A DNA stretch of 23,773 nucleotides from Pseudopyrenochaeta lycopersici (GCA_003313425.1 NHZP01000187.1:1-23773), one strand, 5' to 3'. Positions 8,185 through 19,334 are shown, numbered from the stretch's first letter. Made by a program: numbers and translations. Notes: generated by a model from the sequence alone, not told the origin.

Positions 8185-8572
8185 CCTAACATAACCCTAA
8201 AGGTACAGTTTAGGTACATAGTATGATGCTGCAGGGGATACGTGTCGAGATTAACGACTGCAGTACCATGCTGCTTGCAGACCAAGACGCCAAAGTCTTC
8301 AAGAAAGCATTATCAAGTAGTTCTAAGCCTTTGTCTACCTGTCCGAAGGTTAAGGATGCGTATTCTACACGAGTAGCAATAGAATTACAATGACATCGCG
8401 TAATGTAAGCAACCGTATATTTTGATCAATGTCTTCGCTCCTTCTCGTAACAGTACATTTTTAAGGGTACTTATTAGAAGAACTAGGGCTGATATGCTGC
8501 AGCATCATTGTACTCTAGCTACTTGGTAGAGATCTAGCGTCGTTATGACGACCCCAAAAGTACTCTAAAATC
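8185..8572. other. Intergenic stretch, no gene seen
   Basis: It lies between the palindrome cluster and the stop codon of the 1463-residue gene, and probably holds that gene's 3' leader. It has a short palindrome ATGCTGCAGCAT near 8491-8502 and a related ATGATGCTGCAG near 8223. No open frame is supported. Confidence 0.5.
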
Positions 8573-11500
8573 TTAGTACTCTAAGCGTGCCTTTTGTAGC
8601 ATTTGCGTCCATACCCAAAGCTGTCGCAGCATCTCAGTACCTTCAACGTTGGCAACAACCAACTTCCTACATAGCCACATGGTCACGTCAACATCGTCCA
8701 GGTCACGGTACTCCTCCTCACCCTCCTCTTCTATCGTTGTCAACAAGTCGAAGGCGTACCTTGTATCGGTACATTGGTATAGCCCGACAACTGTATCGTA
8801 TACCAAGCGCCCGTATTGACAACGTTCCAGAGGTTGCTCTCTCCAGACTCCGTCGCTTGATTTTGCCCACCTGTCACAAATTTCTCGAGGCACAGCGCAC
8901 CTCGCACAACCACCTTTCGCTTTGAAACCTTCAAGAAAGATGGCTTCGCCCATGCGGATCGACCGCTGTGTTAATCCCCCGCGCCTACAGTTGCTCAAAC
9001 TGTGATTGATCTTGGTATCTTCGAGCCCGCGTCCAGCACAGAATCCACATTTTCCCATCCACCACTTCAACGTGTTGTGCCAGCCCTGTACTTCATCGTC
9101 GTTGTCCCAGCCGTAACCACATAGCAGTGGGGAGATTACGCTTGAATTAGGGCTCTTTGTCGCTGATGGCTGGGATCGTCTGAAGTTGAAAGCACTTATA
9201 AGCATTTCAAACACGAAAAGAAGCCTCAAGACTGCACTGCCACCCAGAGAGACGCGTTGCCGGAACCAGAACTCTACCTGATTCTTCGCCATGATATCTA
9301 CTCCGTTCTCCTCACTAAGTCTTTCCATCAAAAAGGCTCCAAGGATGTGTTCATCGTAAGCACAAAGTGCAGCAATAGTCCTCTTTACTACCAGCTTCAT
9401 TTGGCATTTCCCATCCCCGTCAAGCGACTTCTCCGCCTGCTCTCTCCAATAACTTCTTTCGGCCTCGTGCTTGGCGTCACCTAGCCGGACGCCTGTAATG
9501 ATATCTGCACACACAAATTCAGTCATGGAGCATAAATCGCACCAGCTAGCACCCCTTGAGCGCCGTGGAAGCTCGAGCGCTTGAAGCCAATCGAAAATTT
9601 GTCGAGCTCTTGCGGAGCTACGGTGACGGTTGCAGTGCTCAAGTAGGTGATCGGGCTCCATCTTCCCACTGTCCGCGTAACAAAGCTGGCAGCCAACGTT
9701 TCTCCAGCGTACGAACTCTTTATCTATACCGTGCAGCCGGTGGCGGGAATCAAAGCGTCTGTTGAGTTCTGCTTCTTCGCTCGTGATGTGGGCCAAAATC
9801 TTTTTCCTCTCCTCGATCACTCTGTCGCGCTCGAAGTGACTTGGGCGACTAAAGATAGGCATACAACCTAGCCATGCTTGTTTTAGTGTGCTTTTGTAAA
9901 AGGCAACTTCGACTTCCTTCGCCCACGGGCCTTGGCCGATCTTGTGTGGCATGGGCTTGAGGAGGGCTTGCTCATTCGGTGGGGATGAATCTATGCCCGT
10001 TCGCTGAGTGGTACAACGCCGTTTTGGAGAACTATCGCTGGAAGAAGACGGCACCTTACGCTTTTGACCTTCGATCGTCTCGATACAGGCGTTGTGAGCT
10101 GCTGGTTCTAGCTGCAGAAACTTGTGCCACTCGTTCGATGCCCATTCGTAAATATTGAGCAGCGCAGGTTGAAGCGTATCCGGGAATGCACCGTCAATTC
10201 CATATGACATGCCTCTTTGCAGTGGTCTGTGCCCACTCTGCCATGCATATGCTACATTCGGATCTGCCTTTGTGCTTCGGTCGTCATGCCTGTTGAAAGG
10301 TTCTGATATGTGTCGAATATGTTTATCGGTTACTGCAATCACTAGCTGTCGATATGTCCTAACGCTCAATCGGAAACCCACAGTGCTCGTGGTTTGACGC
10401 TCGAGTGCCTTCGTAAGCACCGACGTCTTCAATGGCTCTTTTGGAACAGTCGGCAATGAAAAGAGAAGCGTGCTATCGATGTCCCCTGCGTGGAACTCTC
10501 GATGGAGCATGCATACAAATGGCCGAATGAACACAAGATAATAGTAGAGAAGCCGACCAACTTCATCTGGCATGAATCTCACCACGTAGAACTCATGATT
10601 GGTCGAGCGCCGGGACTTGGCGTGCCTGAAGATCAGCGCCATCTTACGTGAATATACACACACACCACGAGATGTCGAAGATCCGTTGCAGTGCTCGAGC
10701 GCTGACAGTTCTGTTCCCCTTGGAGCCTGTCCTCCCAGCAAATACAGCGACAACATCATCAGCTCGGTCATTTGACTGTATAGCTCTAGGTACCGGCGGA
10801 CCGCTTGGTCGTCCCAGTCATCATCAGCCAGCAGTCCATTAACCGTCGCCAAGGAAGCCCTGCGAGATAGCTCTAGGTACGATTCTGAGAGGCCATTCGC
10901 ACTGTCAGTCACGAAGGAATAGCCGGCGGAAGTATCAGCAAGATGGTCACGAATGCTACCCAGATCGATTGGCGGACTCCAACCATACATAAGTTCACTG
11001 CATACTGCCAAAGTGTCCTGAATAGAGTCGTGGCTGATCTGACGGAACTTCGCCATGGAAAGGCTATGTTTTTCCCAAGAGACGACCTGGCCGTCTTGGC
11101 TCCAAGTCACGCGGAATGAGGGCCCTTCTGAGCGACTGCTTACCCTCCCGTAATCGCGTAGGCTAAGAAGCTCATTCATTGGCGTTGGCGATCCCAGGCA
11201 CAAATTTTTTCCACGGGCCTGATTGAGGAGCTCCACTTGTCCATGGCGTGGTCTAACGCTCCAACCCAGGCCAACATGAGCAAACCGAGGAAGAGTAGCT
11301 TCGAGGATAATCATTCGAACGCAATAGATCATGGCAGACAATTTTGACGTATAATTCCCCGCGCGTTCGAATGTAGAGCCACCTTGAGTCAAGCCAAGAA
11401 CACCGCTGGAGTATATCAGAAGGGTGGAGGACGGCGTGCCATCCTCATATTCCTCTGTTGATAGAAAATATACAAAGCGGAAGAGCATATCTTCCAGTAG

Positions 11501-12964
11501 GCTACTCCATGTCGCCTCCTTTTTTTCAAAGGGTTGAGGAGTTTCATGATCCCTTCTCGAATCCAGAGCACTTGCAGCGTGGGCCATACTAGTGGACTGG
11601 CGGCGCTTCATGCGCTCAGCCCGGGAAAGAGCTTCTCTGCCATTCCTTTTCGAGAAACTATGACTTTTGGAAGGCTCCTCAAATTCTGATGCAGTCATCA
11701 GTAGACTTTCTGCTGATTCGAACTCTTCCTCACCATCGTCTGTGATGACGGAGGCAGACTCGTCGCTCTCATCTTCCGAAATCGATTCCCAGGTTTCCAA
11801 GTTTGGAGGGCCTGATTTTAATTGGTATGCGCGCGGCTCTGCCTCCTTCGTCTTCATCTCGGGCATAAGGGACCATGCCTGGTCAAACCACAGTTGGTGC
11901 AGCGACTCATCTTGCTCTTTGGGAAGAGACCTGCGTAGAAGGTTTTGTCGTGCGCACTTGTCCAGCCTCCAGAAGCGCACACAGAAACAGAAAACCATCT
12001 TGAAGATCCTTCTGTATCTTTGGGTAGTTGCCTTGCGACCAACCAACTCGAAAGGCGCCTTGTACGTGCGATCGGGGTATGAACTACGAAGCAGACACCG
12101 GATTGAAACATCGGTATAGCGGACTGTGTCTTCACATCGATCAAAGACTTGGTCTAGCGCTGCGACTAGAAGGCTTAGTCTATACTCATCTTCCTTGCAG
12201 CTGTACAGATCCACGCCTCCGTAGAGTCCGAGGTGCAGATTCCGCACCGTGACGACGGGGATCTGCGCGAGCTGCACGAGGAGCCTGCGCTCTGCACCAG
12301 CGAAGGTTTCCGCCCATCCAGTGCGTCGCATCCAGTTCGTGTTCAAAGCCATGTCGCAACCGCCAAGGTCATTGGTTGCATTCGTTCGACGACGATTCAT
12401 GCGTTCAAGTTCTTTAAGATGTAGCTGTTCGAGGCGCTGCAGGCGCGGTGCAGAGGTCTGTTGCAAGCTGCTGTCGACGACAGAACTGCGAGTAGCAGAT
12501 GTACGATCCTGTTTCACAATCCAATAACCGTACGCCCCATTATGGTCCCAGCTTTGGAGCATCAGGCCTCGGCTGACATGATCGTGGAGCCATGTCAAGG
12601 ACTTGCGCTTCACGCCGTGCTTAGCAGATAAATGGCGACCCATAAGGTCGATGCTCGTCGTCTTATGGCCACAATGCTTACACGCATTTCCAAGGTGATT
12701 GGCAAGATAGGGATGGGGCGGAGAGTGGTCTGGTCGCAGGCGGAGCTCTCTTGGGCCTAGGATGTTGTACGGTTTGAGAAGTTCGCGTAGCTGCTTCGTT
12801 ATATACCTGGAATGGTTGTGTTTTTCAACCACATGATCAGCGATGGACTTGCTGGTGCCATGCAGAGCAAATTTGCACAGGCGACAGATGATGACTGGCT
12901 CAGGCTCGTTGACGTGGAGATTGAGCTGCTCGAGGAGCTCTCTTAATCCGAGTTGAGCCGTCAT
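8573..12964 (-). CDS. OrsD zinc-finger / tyrosine-recombinase-like protein, no helicase
   Basis: This is an uninterrupted, intronless 1463-residue frame of normal composition. Two N-terminal C2H2 fingers (C27, C30, H44, H49; C95, C98, H111, H116) match the OrsD/DUF3505-type start of fungal TLH RecQ proteins. Residues about 700-930 look like a tyrosine recombinase: R749 in PRGTEL, K783 in AKSRR, R872 in RTYRQLVIAV, H912 in QSGH and Y921 in SYGID, with the canonical nine residues from His to Tyr. The usual HxxR His is Arg (R869). A bipartite basic run follows at 968-983 (nuclear signal). Where TLH proteins carry DEAD/RecQ motifs there are none: no Walker A, DExH or TATLPP. Two copies of a Cys/His module close the protein (C1092-C1152 and C1306-C1363), then an acidic patch. 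It starts about 240 bp from the edge of the gene island and reads inward. It could be a helicase-less TLH paralogue or the recombinase of a mobile unit. Confidence 0.8.
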   Translation of the reverse strand: MTAQLGLRELLEQLNLHVNEPEPVIICRLCKFALHGTSKSIADHVVEKHNHSRYITKQLRELLKPYNILGPRELRLRPDHSPPHPYLANHLGNACKHCGHKTTSIDLMGRHLSAKHGVKRKSLTWLHDHVSRGLMLQSWDHNGAYGYWIVKQDRTSATRSSVVDSSLQQTSAPRLQRLEQLHLKELERMNRRRTNATNDLGGCDMALNTNWMRRTGWAETFAGAERRLLVQLAQIPVVTVRNLHLGLYGGVDLYSCKEDEYRLSLLVAALDQVFDRCEDTVRYTDVSIRCLLRSSYPDRTYKAPFELVGRKATTQRYRRIFKMVFCFCVRFWRLDKCARQNLLRRSLPKEQDESLHQLWFDQAWSLMPEMKTKEAEPRAYQLKSGPPNLETWESISEDESDESASVITDDGEEEFESAESLLMTASEFEEPSKSHSFSKRNGREALSRAERMKRRQSTSMAHAASALDSRRDHETPQPFEKKEATWSSLLEDMLFRFVYFLSTEEYEDGTPSSTLLIYSSGVLGLTQGGSTFERAGNYTSKLSAMIYCVRMIILEATLPRFAHVGLGWSVRPRHGQVELLNQARGKNLCLGSPTPMNELLSLRDYGRVSSRSEGPSFRVTWSQDGQVVSWEKHSLSMAKFRQISHDSIQDTLAVCSELMYGWSPPIDLGSIRDHLADTSAGYSFVTDSANGLSESYLELSRRASLATVNGLLADDDWDDQAVRRYLELYSQMTELMMLSLYLLGGQAPRGTELSALEHCNGSSTSRGVCVYSRKMALIFRHAKSRRSTNHEFYVVRFMPDEVGRLLYYYLVFIRPFVCMLHREFHAGDIDSTLLFSLPTVPKEPLKTSVLTKALERQTTSTVGFRLSVRTYRQLVIAVTDKHIRHISEPFNRHDDRSTKADPNVAYAWQSGHRPLQRGMSYGIDGAFPDTLQPALLNIYEWASNEWHKFLQLEPAAHNACIETIEGQKRKVPSSSSDSSPKRRCTTQRTGIDSSPPNEQALLKPMPHKIGQGPWAKEVEVAFYKSTLKQAWLGCMPIFSRPSHFERDRVIEERKKILAHITSEEAELNRRFDSRHRLHGIDKEFVRWRNVGCQLCYADSGKMEPDHLLEHCNRHRSSARARQIFDWLQALELPRRSRGASWCDLCSMTEFVCADIITGVRLGDAKHEAERSYWREQAEKSLDGDGKCQMKLVVKRTIAALCAYDEHILGAFLMERLSEENGVDIMAKNQVEFWFRQRVSLGGSAVLRLLFVFEMLISAFNFRRSQPSATKSPNSSVISPLLCGYGWDNDDEVQGWHNTLKWWMGKCGFCAGRGLEDTKINHSLSNCRRGGLTQRSIRMGEAIFLEGFKAKGGCARCAVPREICDRWAKSSDGVWREQPLERCQYGRLVYDTVVGLYQCTDTRYAFDLLTTIEEEGEEEYRDLDDVDVTMWLCRKLVVANVEGTEMLRQLWVWTQMLQKARLEY

Positions 12965-13204
12965 AGCAGCTCTACGGCCAGTAAGAAGTACGAGGAGTAC
13001 GCAGTAAGATAGAGCTAATCAGTAAGCTGTAGTAGTCGGGGAGAAGGATGTTCGTGATAAGTTGGCAAGCAAAAGCGCGTTGACGCGTAACATGTGTGCG
13101 CGTAGAGAGGTCGCATGAGATGCGAGGGGGTTTGGCTGGAAGAGGCAATGACTTCCCGAAAGGGTTTAGTTTAGGAGAGGGGGGCATTCCCTAGCGGCAT
13201 ACCT
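12965..13204 (-). promoter_or_regulatory. Upstream region of the 1463-residue gene and island boundary
   Basis: About 240 bp of normal-composition sequence separates the ATG from the subtelomeric repeat. It holds a short minus-strand frame (71 codons) that I judge non-coding. The switch to the repeat core (aagcggttagcaaatcccta) is abrupt at about 13209. I see no clear TATA box. Confidence 0.4.
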
Positions 13205-15215
13205 GAGTAGAAGCGGTTAGCAAATCCCTACTATCTTTCGCCCTCTATACTATATCCTATCGCTTCACTCTCCTCTTTCTTACCTCTATAAAAGCGGTTA
13301 CCGAATCCCTACTATCTTTCTCTCTCTATACTATATTATATTACTTTACTCTCTTCTTTCTTACTCCTATAAAACTACTTAGCGAATCTCTACTATTTAT
13401 CTCCCTTAATACTTTATATAATTACTTTACTCTTCTTTTTCTTTTCTCTATAATACTACTTACGAAAACCTTACTATTTATCTACTTCTATACTATTACT
13501 TCTATACTATTACTTTGTTACTATTACTTTGTTTTCTTAACTCTTAACTCTATAAAACTACAAACTAAAACTCTACTATCTATCTCCTTCTATACTATAT
13601 TCAATTACTAATCTCTTTTTTAACTAACTAAAACTATAAACTATATACCTACTCTCTTTCTACTCTTATACTATATTCTATTACTTTCCTTTTTTTACCC
13701 TTAATAACATAAAACTACTTTCTACGTACTACTGTCTACTTATACTAACTTTAAATAATATTTCTTAATAAATTTAAAACTATTTCTACTATCCTATTTT
13801 CTTAAAATTCGAAATCTTAATTTTACTAATTCTACTATACTACCTACTCTATTACTTATAACTTACTATTCTTCTCTACTATATTATATTACTTTACTTT
13901 TGTTTTTTTTATAAAACTATTTACTACTTAGTCTTTAACTACTTACTACTTACTTTAATTATTCTTATTAACTTTAAAACTATTCCTACTATTTTATTCT
14001 TTTTAAATTCGGAACTTTTATAATATTACTTCTACTATACTATCTACTATATTACTTATAATAACTCTATATACTATACTCTTTTATATTATTATACTAT
14101 CTTTTTTTTTTCTAAGTAATACTACTTACTTACTATCTATTCTTCTTTAACCTCTATTTTATTACTTTACACTTTTTAACTTATCTTTTATTACTTTACT
14201 CTTTTTAACCTCTTTCTTTTAATTATAATTACTTATTATTTACTTATCCTTATACTATATTTTAATTATTTTACTTTTTTCTTCTTTTTTCCTATTAATA
14301 CTCCTAACCTATTATTTACTTTTACTTCTTTTACTACTACTTTATCTACTTTTATTTTACCTACTTACTTATTAACTACTTTACCTACTACTTTCTTATC
14401 TACCACTTTATCTACTATATTACCTACTACTATATTATCTACTCTTTTACTTACTACTACTTTAGCTATACTTTAACTTACTATCTTATTTTCTACTATC
14501 TTACTTTCTACTATCTTATATACTACTATTTTATCTTCTACTTTACTTACTTCTGCTTTACTTACTACTACTTTACTTACTATATTCTTCTTTACTACTA
14601 TTTTATCTACTTTACTTTAAAAACTATTCTTTACTATAATATTATTAATTATTAAGTCTAATACTTTTCTTCTTCTTTTCTTTTTATCTTTTAACTATTA
14701 TATTTTAATAACTTTTTATTATACTACTATAAAAGCTATACTACTATATTTCTAGAATAGTTTTATATATAATAGCTTCTTACTATTATTATTTATATAG
14801 TATTTTCTACTAAAACTTATATATAAACTTAACTTTTCTAAAAATTAACCTAATTATAGCTATTCTATATATTATTTAAGTAGCTAGCTATTCTTAACTT
14901 TCTTTCTAATATCTTATATTAAATTACTTTACTCTCTTTCTTCTTTTTCTTATTAAATATAGCTATCTATTATTTACTCTCTTTCTAATATCTTATATTA
15001 AATTACTTTACTTTCTTCTTCTTTTTTCTTATTTAAACTAGTTAACTATTATTTTATAAATACTATATAAATTATATCTATTTCTTTCTTTCCTCTTCTA
15101 AGATACTATATATAATACTAGCTACTCCTTTACTAGTAATATGCTTAAAAATCCGCCTATCTTGATATACCTCTCCTATCCATCTACCTAGCTCCTCCTT
15201 ACTATCTACCTGCCC
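13205..15215. repeat. RIPed subtelomeric block, copy 2
   Basis: It begins with two or three ~80-bp subtelomeric units (cores near 13212, 13292 and 13378) and then follows copy 1 almost base for base, with small differences, to the TLH 3' end. It differs by fewer repeat units at the start and by lacking the 15-bp array. Both copies show the same RIP character. The last ~120 bp before the TLH stop are nearly identical between copies, so the duplication is recent or homogenised. No intact gene is present. Confidence 0.8.
14365..14616 (-). pseudogene. RIP-fossil Lys/Val-rich frame, copy 2
   Basis: This is the same minus-strand frame as at 1510-1848, here with one internal TAA (14475-14473) and another TAA at 14367-14365. 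Codon content is again GTA/AAA/AAG/ATA. The length between matching stops differs from copy 1 by 87 bp, a multiple of three, of which 75 bp are the five 15-bp units present only in copy 1. Confidence 0.35.
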
Positions 15216-15559
15216 TTAATATCCTACCTCCCAAAGCCTACTATCTTAAATTCCTCTACCTACCTCTAGCTTTGCTTTTGCCTCTGCTACTACTCGTAGC
15301 CTATATAGTACTGCTATCGCTACATTCGGCTATGCACAATCTGCCTGCCTACTACTCTGCTTACAGCTCTGCTTGCTGCTCTGCTTACTACCCTGCGTTC
15401 TGCCGCAGAGATACTCTATTATCCCACACTTCCAGCACGTTTAAACCTCCTTTTTATACCTTACCCTACTCCGCAGCTCCTCTATATCCTGCAACCCCTC
15501 CTGCCTAAGCCGCGGACACTGCCACAGACTATGTACTGCCGCCTCGCGCTCTCTCTGCT

Positions 15560-15790
15560 CGAGCTCCTGCTCGGCCTGCTGCTTGGCCTGCTGCTTGGCC
15601 TGCTGCTCGGCCTGCTGCTCGGCCTACTGCTCAGTCTGCAGCTTGGTCTGCTGCTCGGCCTGCCGCTTAGCTTGCTGCTCAGCTTGCTGCTTAGTCTGTT
15701 GCTCCGCCTCTTCCTCCTCTTGCTGCCCTGCCTCATACTCCTCCTCCTCTTCCTCCTGCTGTACTACCACCTTGCCCTCCTCCCTCCTGA
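15560..15790. repeat. Gln/Glu-rich low-complexity insert in the TLH pseudogene
   Basis: Here ctgctcggc/ctgcttggc repeats encode AEQQAEQQ and a run of Glu on the minus strand. They sit between the CPYC and HSLWQC parts of the C-terminal Cys/His module, where the intact protein at 8573-12964 has only 10-11 residues. Confidence 0.7.
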
Positions 15791-16131
15791 ATACTTCATG
15801 CAACATACCCCAGCAGTATGGACACGTCGTCTGTGATAGCTCATCGAGCTTCGCCCGTACTACCTGCTCCTGCCTCGCCTGTAGCTGCTCCTCGTCCTGC
15901 CACTGTTTCTGCCCTCTATACTCCTGCTCCTCACAGTTATCGCAGAACGCTATCTCTGCGCCTTCTGCTGCGCCGTCTGCTGCGCCGTCTACTCCTGTAT
16001 TTGCTCTTGCCTGTAGCTGTCTACAAGATAATTGCCTGCCGTCTATATACCAACTTATTACTGCTCTTCAACAACCTACTGTGCTAATAAACGCGTCCAT
16101 CACCTCGCTATCGTTCATCGGTTGCTGCTCC

Positions 16132-16278
16132 TCTGCCTCTGCCTCTGCCTCTGACTCTGCCTCTGCCTCTGCCTCTGCCTCTGCCTCTGCCTCTGCCTCT
16201 GCCTCTGCCTCTGCCTCTGCCTCTGCCTCTGCCTCTGCCTCTGCCTCTGCCTCTGCCTCTGCCTCTGCCTCTGCCTCA
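16132..16278. repeat. (GCCTCT)n hexanucleotide array, Ala-Glu repeat
   Basis: About 24 units run here, with one variant (gactct, near 16153). On the minus strand they encode (Glu-Ala)n directly after helicase motif VI. The array is free of RIP changes although each unit holds a TpG, so it probably expanded after the gene was hit. Confidence 0.9.
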
Positions 16279-16964
16279 GCTTTCTGCCACTGCTGTCCTT
16301 GCACCACTAGAATCACTGCCTTGCCTGCCCCTCGCGCTCGCCCGCTCTCCTGCACAAAATCAACCATCCCCCACGGCCTCTCTACATGCAGCGTGAAGAG
16401 CACCTGCGCGATATCTACTCCTACTCTAAGCGCTGACGTGCACGTGATTAGCCCTCCTGACTGTCTCTACCTCTCTAGTACCTCTGCACGCTCGGGCATG
16501 CCTGCGTGGTACGCTACGCAGCCTAGCCGCCCTGCTAGCTGCTCACACAGCGCCTTGCTGCGACAGTACACAACCCCTTTCGCTCTTGCTACCTCTCGTC
16601 CTCCTGCTACCTCTGCTACCTGCGCGCTACTAAGCAACCTTGCCTTGTCCATCAGCCTGCGCGCGAGCTCTACAGCCGTCTCCTGCAGCTCTACCTTACG
16701 CCTGCAGCGTACTACTGTATACTGCGTCCTACGTTGCTGCGTTGTCTCTGCGCGGATAATTGTTGCTCCGCGCATTAACATTACCTCCTGTAGCTGCCTC
16801 TCCTGCGACGGTGGCAACGTAGCTGTAAGTAGTACCTGCTGGCACGGTAGCAGCTGAAGATCCTTTAGCCTGTGCAGCTTTATCCGCCACGAGTCTGCTG
16901 TAATAATAACATGCGACTTATTAACTACTGCCTTTAATTCTGCCTCAGTTGCCACCGTTGCCAC

Positions 16965-17140
16965 TGCTGGAACTGCTGAAACTGCTGAAACTGCTCAAAC
17001 TGCTGGAATTGCTGGAATTGCTGGAACTGCTGCATCTGCTGCGTCTGCTGGAACTGCTGCGTCTGGAACTGCTGCGTCTGCTGGAACTGCTGCGTCTGCT
17101 GGAACTGCTGCGTCTGCTGGAACTGCTGCGTCTGCTGCCT
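16965..17140. repeat. 9/18-bp Gln-Phe-Gln repeat array
   Basis: Nine-bp units (ctgctggaa, ctgctgaaa) at 16973-17030 pass into 18-bp units (tctgctggaactgctgcg) up to 17140. The minus strand encodes QQFQQF then QQTQQF. The array occupies the place where the helicase nucleotide-binding motifs should be. Confidence 0.8.
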
Positions 17141-19334
17141 CTTCTGCGGCTCGTCTCTATTGCTTAGGCTGCTCTGCTCCTGCTTCCTCTTTCTACTCGC
17201 CTCTGTATGTAGAAGGAAGCTAAGGAAGGCGTGCTAGCTATAGCTTAACGTGCGGAAGACGTTAATTGAACGAACACTTAGCCCTTGTACTATATCAGCC
17301 TGTACAGCATAGGCTACTAGTCCTGTCGTTGTAAAACGCCCCGCTCTGTAGCTTAAGCGGATCCTCTCCGTCCTCCTCGCTGTTACTGCTACCGTCTACC
17401 TCAGGCGCAAACGCCCAGTGACTACCGCGACTCTTTTTCTCCTGACAATAGCCTGCTGCAAACCGCTGTCCTACTACCTCGCGCCCAATACCTACAGCTA
17501 CGTGCCGGTACTCCTGGATTGTCAGCCGCGTGCCTAGAAGCTCTACTGACTCGACCGCTAACGCACGCGTAAGCCTATCTATATCCCAGAGCTTATCCTT
17601 GTCTGCCTAGAGGTAGTTGTTCATCGATGCTAAAGCTACTTTACCTTGGCTAGCTAGCAGCATCGCCCGCAGAGGCCGTACGTAGAGCAGGTACGCTGCG
17701 ATCAACTGCCCTACTGCCTCTGGCAGGAAGCGCGGAACTACCTTAGGTCGATCCTACTGCGCCTGCGTCTTGTGGTAGCGGGTGACTAGCGTAACCTGCC
17801 TATTAATTACGTAGAGGTTGCGATCCTGGAGCACCCCATTACGCCACCGAACTGACAGTAACTCAGGCCCGCGCGCTGGCTGCCCGCCTGTGATATGGAC
17901 CGCGAGACAGAGTAGCTCAAGGAAGCGTCCCACGCGCTGGAGATATCGCTGCACCTGTTGCTTATGCTACAGTATAGACGCCTTAGCTTGGTAGACTTGG
18001 CTGCCTTGATTGCCCTCCTCGCCTTCCTGCTCCCCTCTTAATGTATATAGTTGCTGCGCAGCTGGCACGCTCGCGAGCCGCGCGAGAACCTAGTCCCTGC
18101 CCTCTTTAAGCTGAGCTAGTGTTAAGAAGTAGCCTGCTCGCTGTGCTGTTGTCACATTGTCTTGGATAGCTGCTAGGTTAGTAGAGCGTCGCTGTGCCTG
18201 CTCCTCTACCCAGAGCAGTTCCCCCTAAAGGATCTGCTCTGCCTTTGCTACTAGTCCTTGTGCTATAGCGCGAAAGCGCTCTAGCTTAATAGGCCGGCCT
18301 TTAAGGAAGAACGTCTGGCGGTTAGGAGACTACTATATACTGCCTGCAATACGGCCTGGGGTACGTAGAGAGATATACTTAGCGTAGGCAAGTAGACTAA
18401 TTATAATGCTTATCAGGCTATGCGAGCTATTGACGAGATAGCGCGCTTGCTGATGTAGTAGAGCAGCTGTCTTAGCAGCACCCTACTCTGCGCGCTAGGT
18501 AGATAGGAGGAAAGCTTTAGCTGCTAGGACGCAGACGCAGTAGACGATTAAGCTAAGAAGTGTTAAGAACTGCGAGGCGTCGCGTAGTTAGTTCGTATCT
18601 GGGTTAATAGCTAGCGCGGTAAGGAAGTAGATTATACCGCTATAAAACGGCTAACAGTATACCTCCTAGCAGAACAGTGCCTTAGACAGGCTTAGGATAG
18701 CCTTCTGCTGTTCAGCTACGTAACTACTTCTATCAGCAGCAGTTAGTAGTCTCCAGAGCTTTACTGCTTCCTACTTCTGCCCTCTGTGCCAGGGGAATAG
18801 GCGGACGATATGCTAGAATCCGTCCTCTGCGTCTTCCTCCTCCTTCTCTTTCTCTCTGGCAGCAATTAACCGCAGGCAGTAGCAAATAAGTCATGCCTAG
18901 AGCTGTGCTGCGCGACGTTAGCTTTCTATCTTCTGCATACGACCTAGAGGGCGACAATCAGACTGCTGTGGTGTTGCACTACGTAGCCAGCGCAACGTCT
19001 CAATCAATAGCGAGCTAAGCCCCTTGACAGCCTGCTCAACTACCTCTTTAACGCGGCGTACCGTACATTGTAATACTAGCTCGTCGTCGCCTAGCGGTCG
19101 CACAGCGTAGGCGAGCTGCTTCCAGTCTAGGTAGGCTTTAAGGTGCTGCTCCCATTACGTCCGTTTTAACCAGCCAGTGCGGTCGTAGGCTAAGGCCTTT
19201 TCAGCAATTTGGCTGATTGCCTTGTTATCCTGACGCTCAATAGTTTCCCACTCAGCTAACAAGCTAGTGAGCCTCTCCTTAGGGTCTAGCCGCTTTCTCT
19301 GCTGTTGTTGCTGCCCCGAATGCTGATCCTGCGT

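Noticed and set aside
8587..12527. Several plus-strand frames of 60-150 codons
   Set aside because: They are shadows of the intact 1463-residue minus-strand gene.
12972..13187. Minus-strand 71-codon frame upstream of the 1463-residue gene
   Set aside because: It is low in complexity with no motif and directly precedes a good start codon. It is more likely promoter or leader sequence.
15583..16857. Plus-strand 424-codon Ser/Cys/Ala-rich frame
   Set aside because: It is the opposite strand of the TLH pseudogene. Its long runs come from the Gln/Glu and (GCCTCT)n repeats, while the minus strand has clear helicase motifs.
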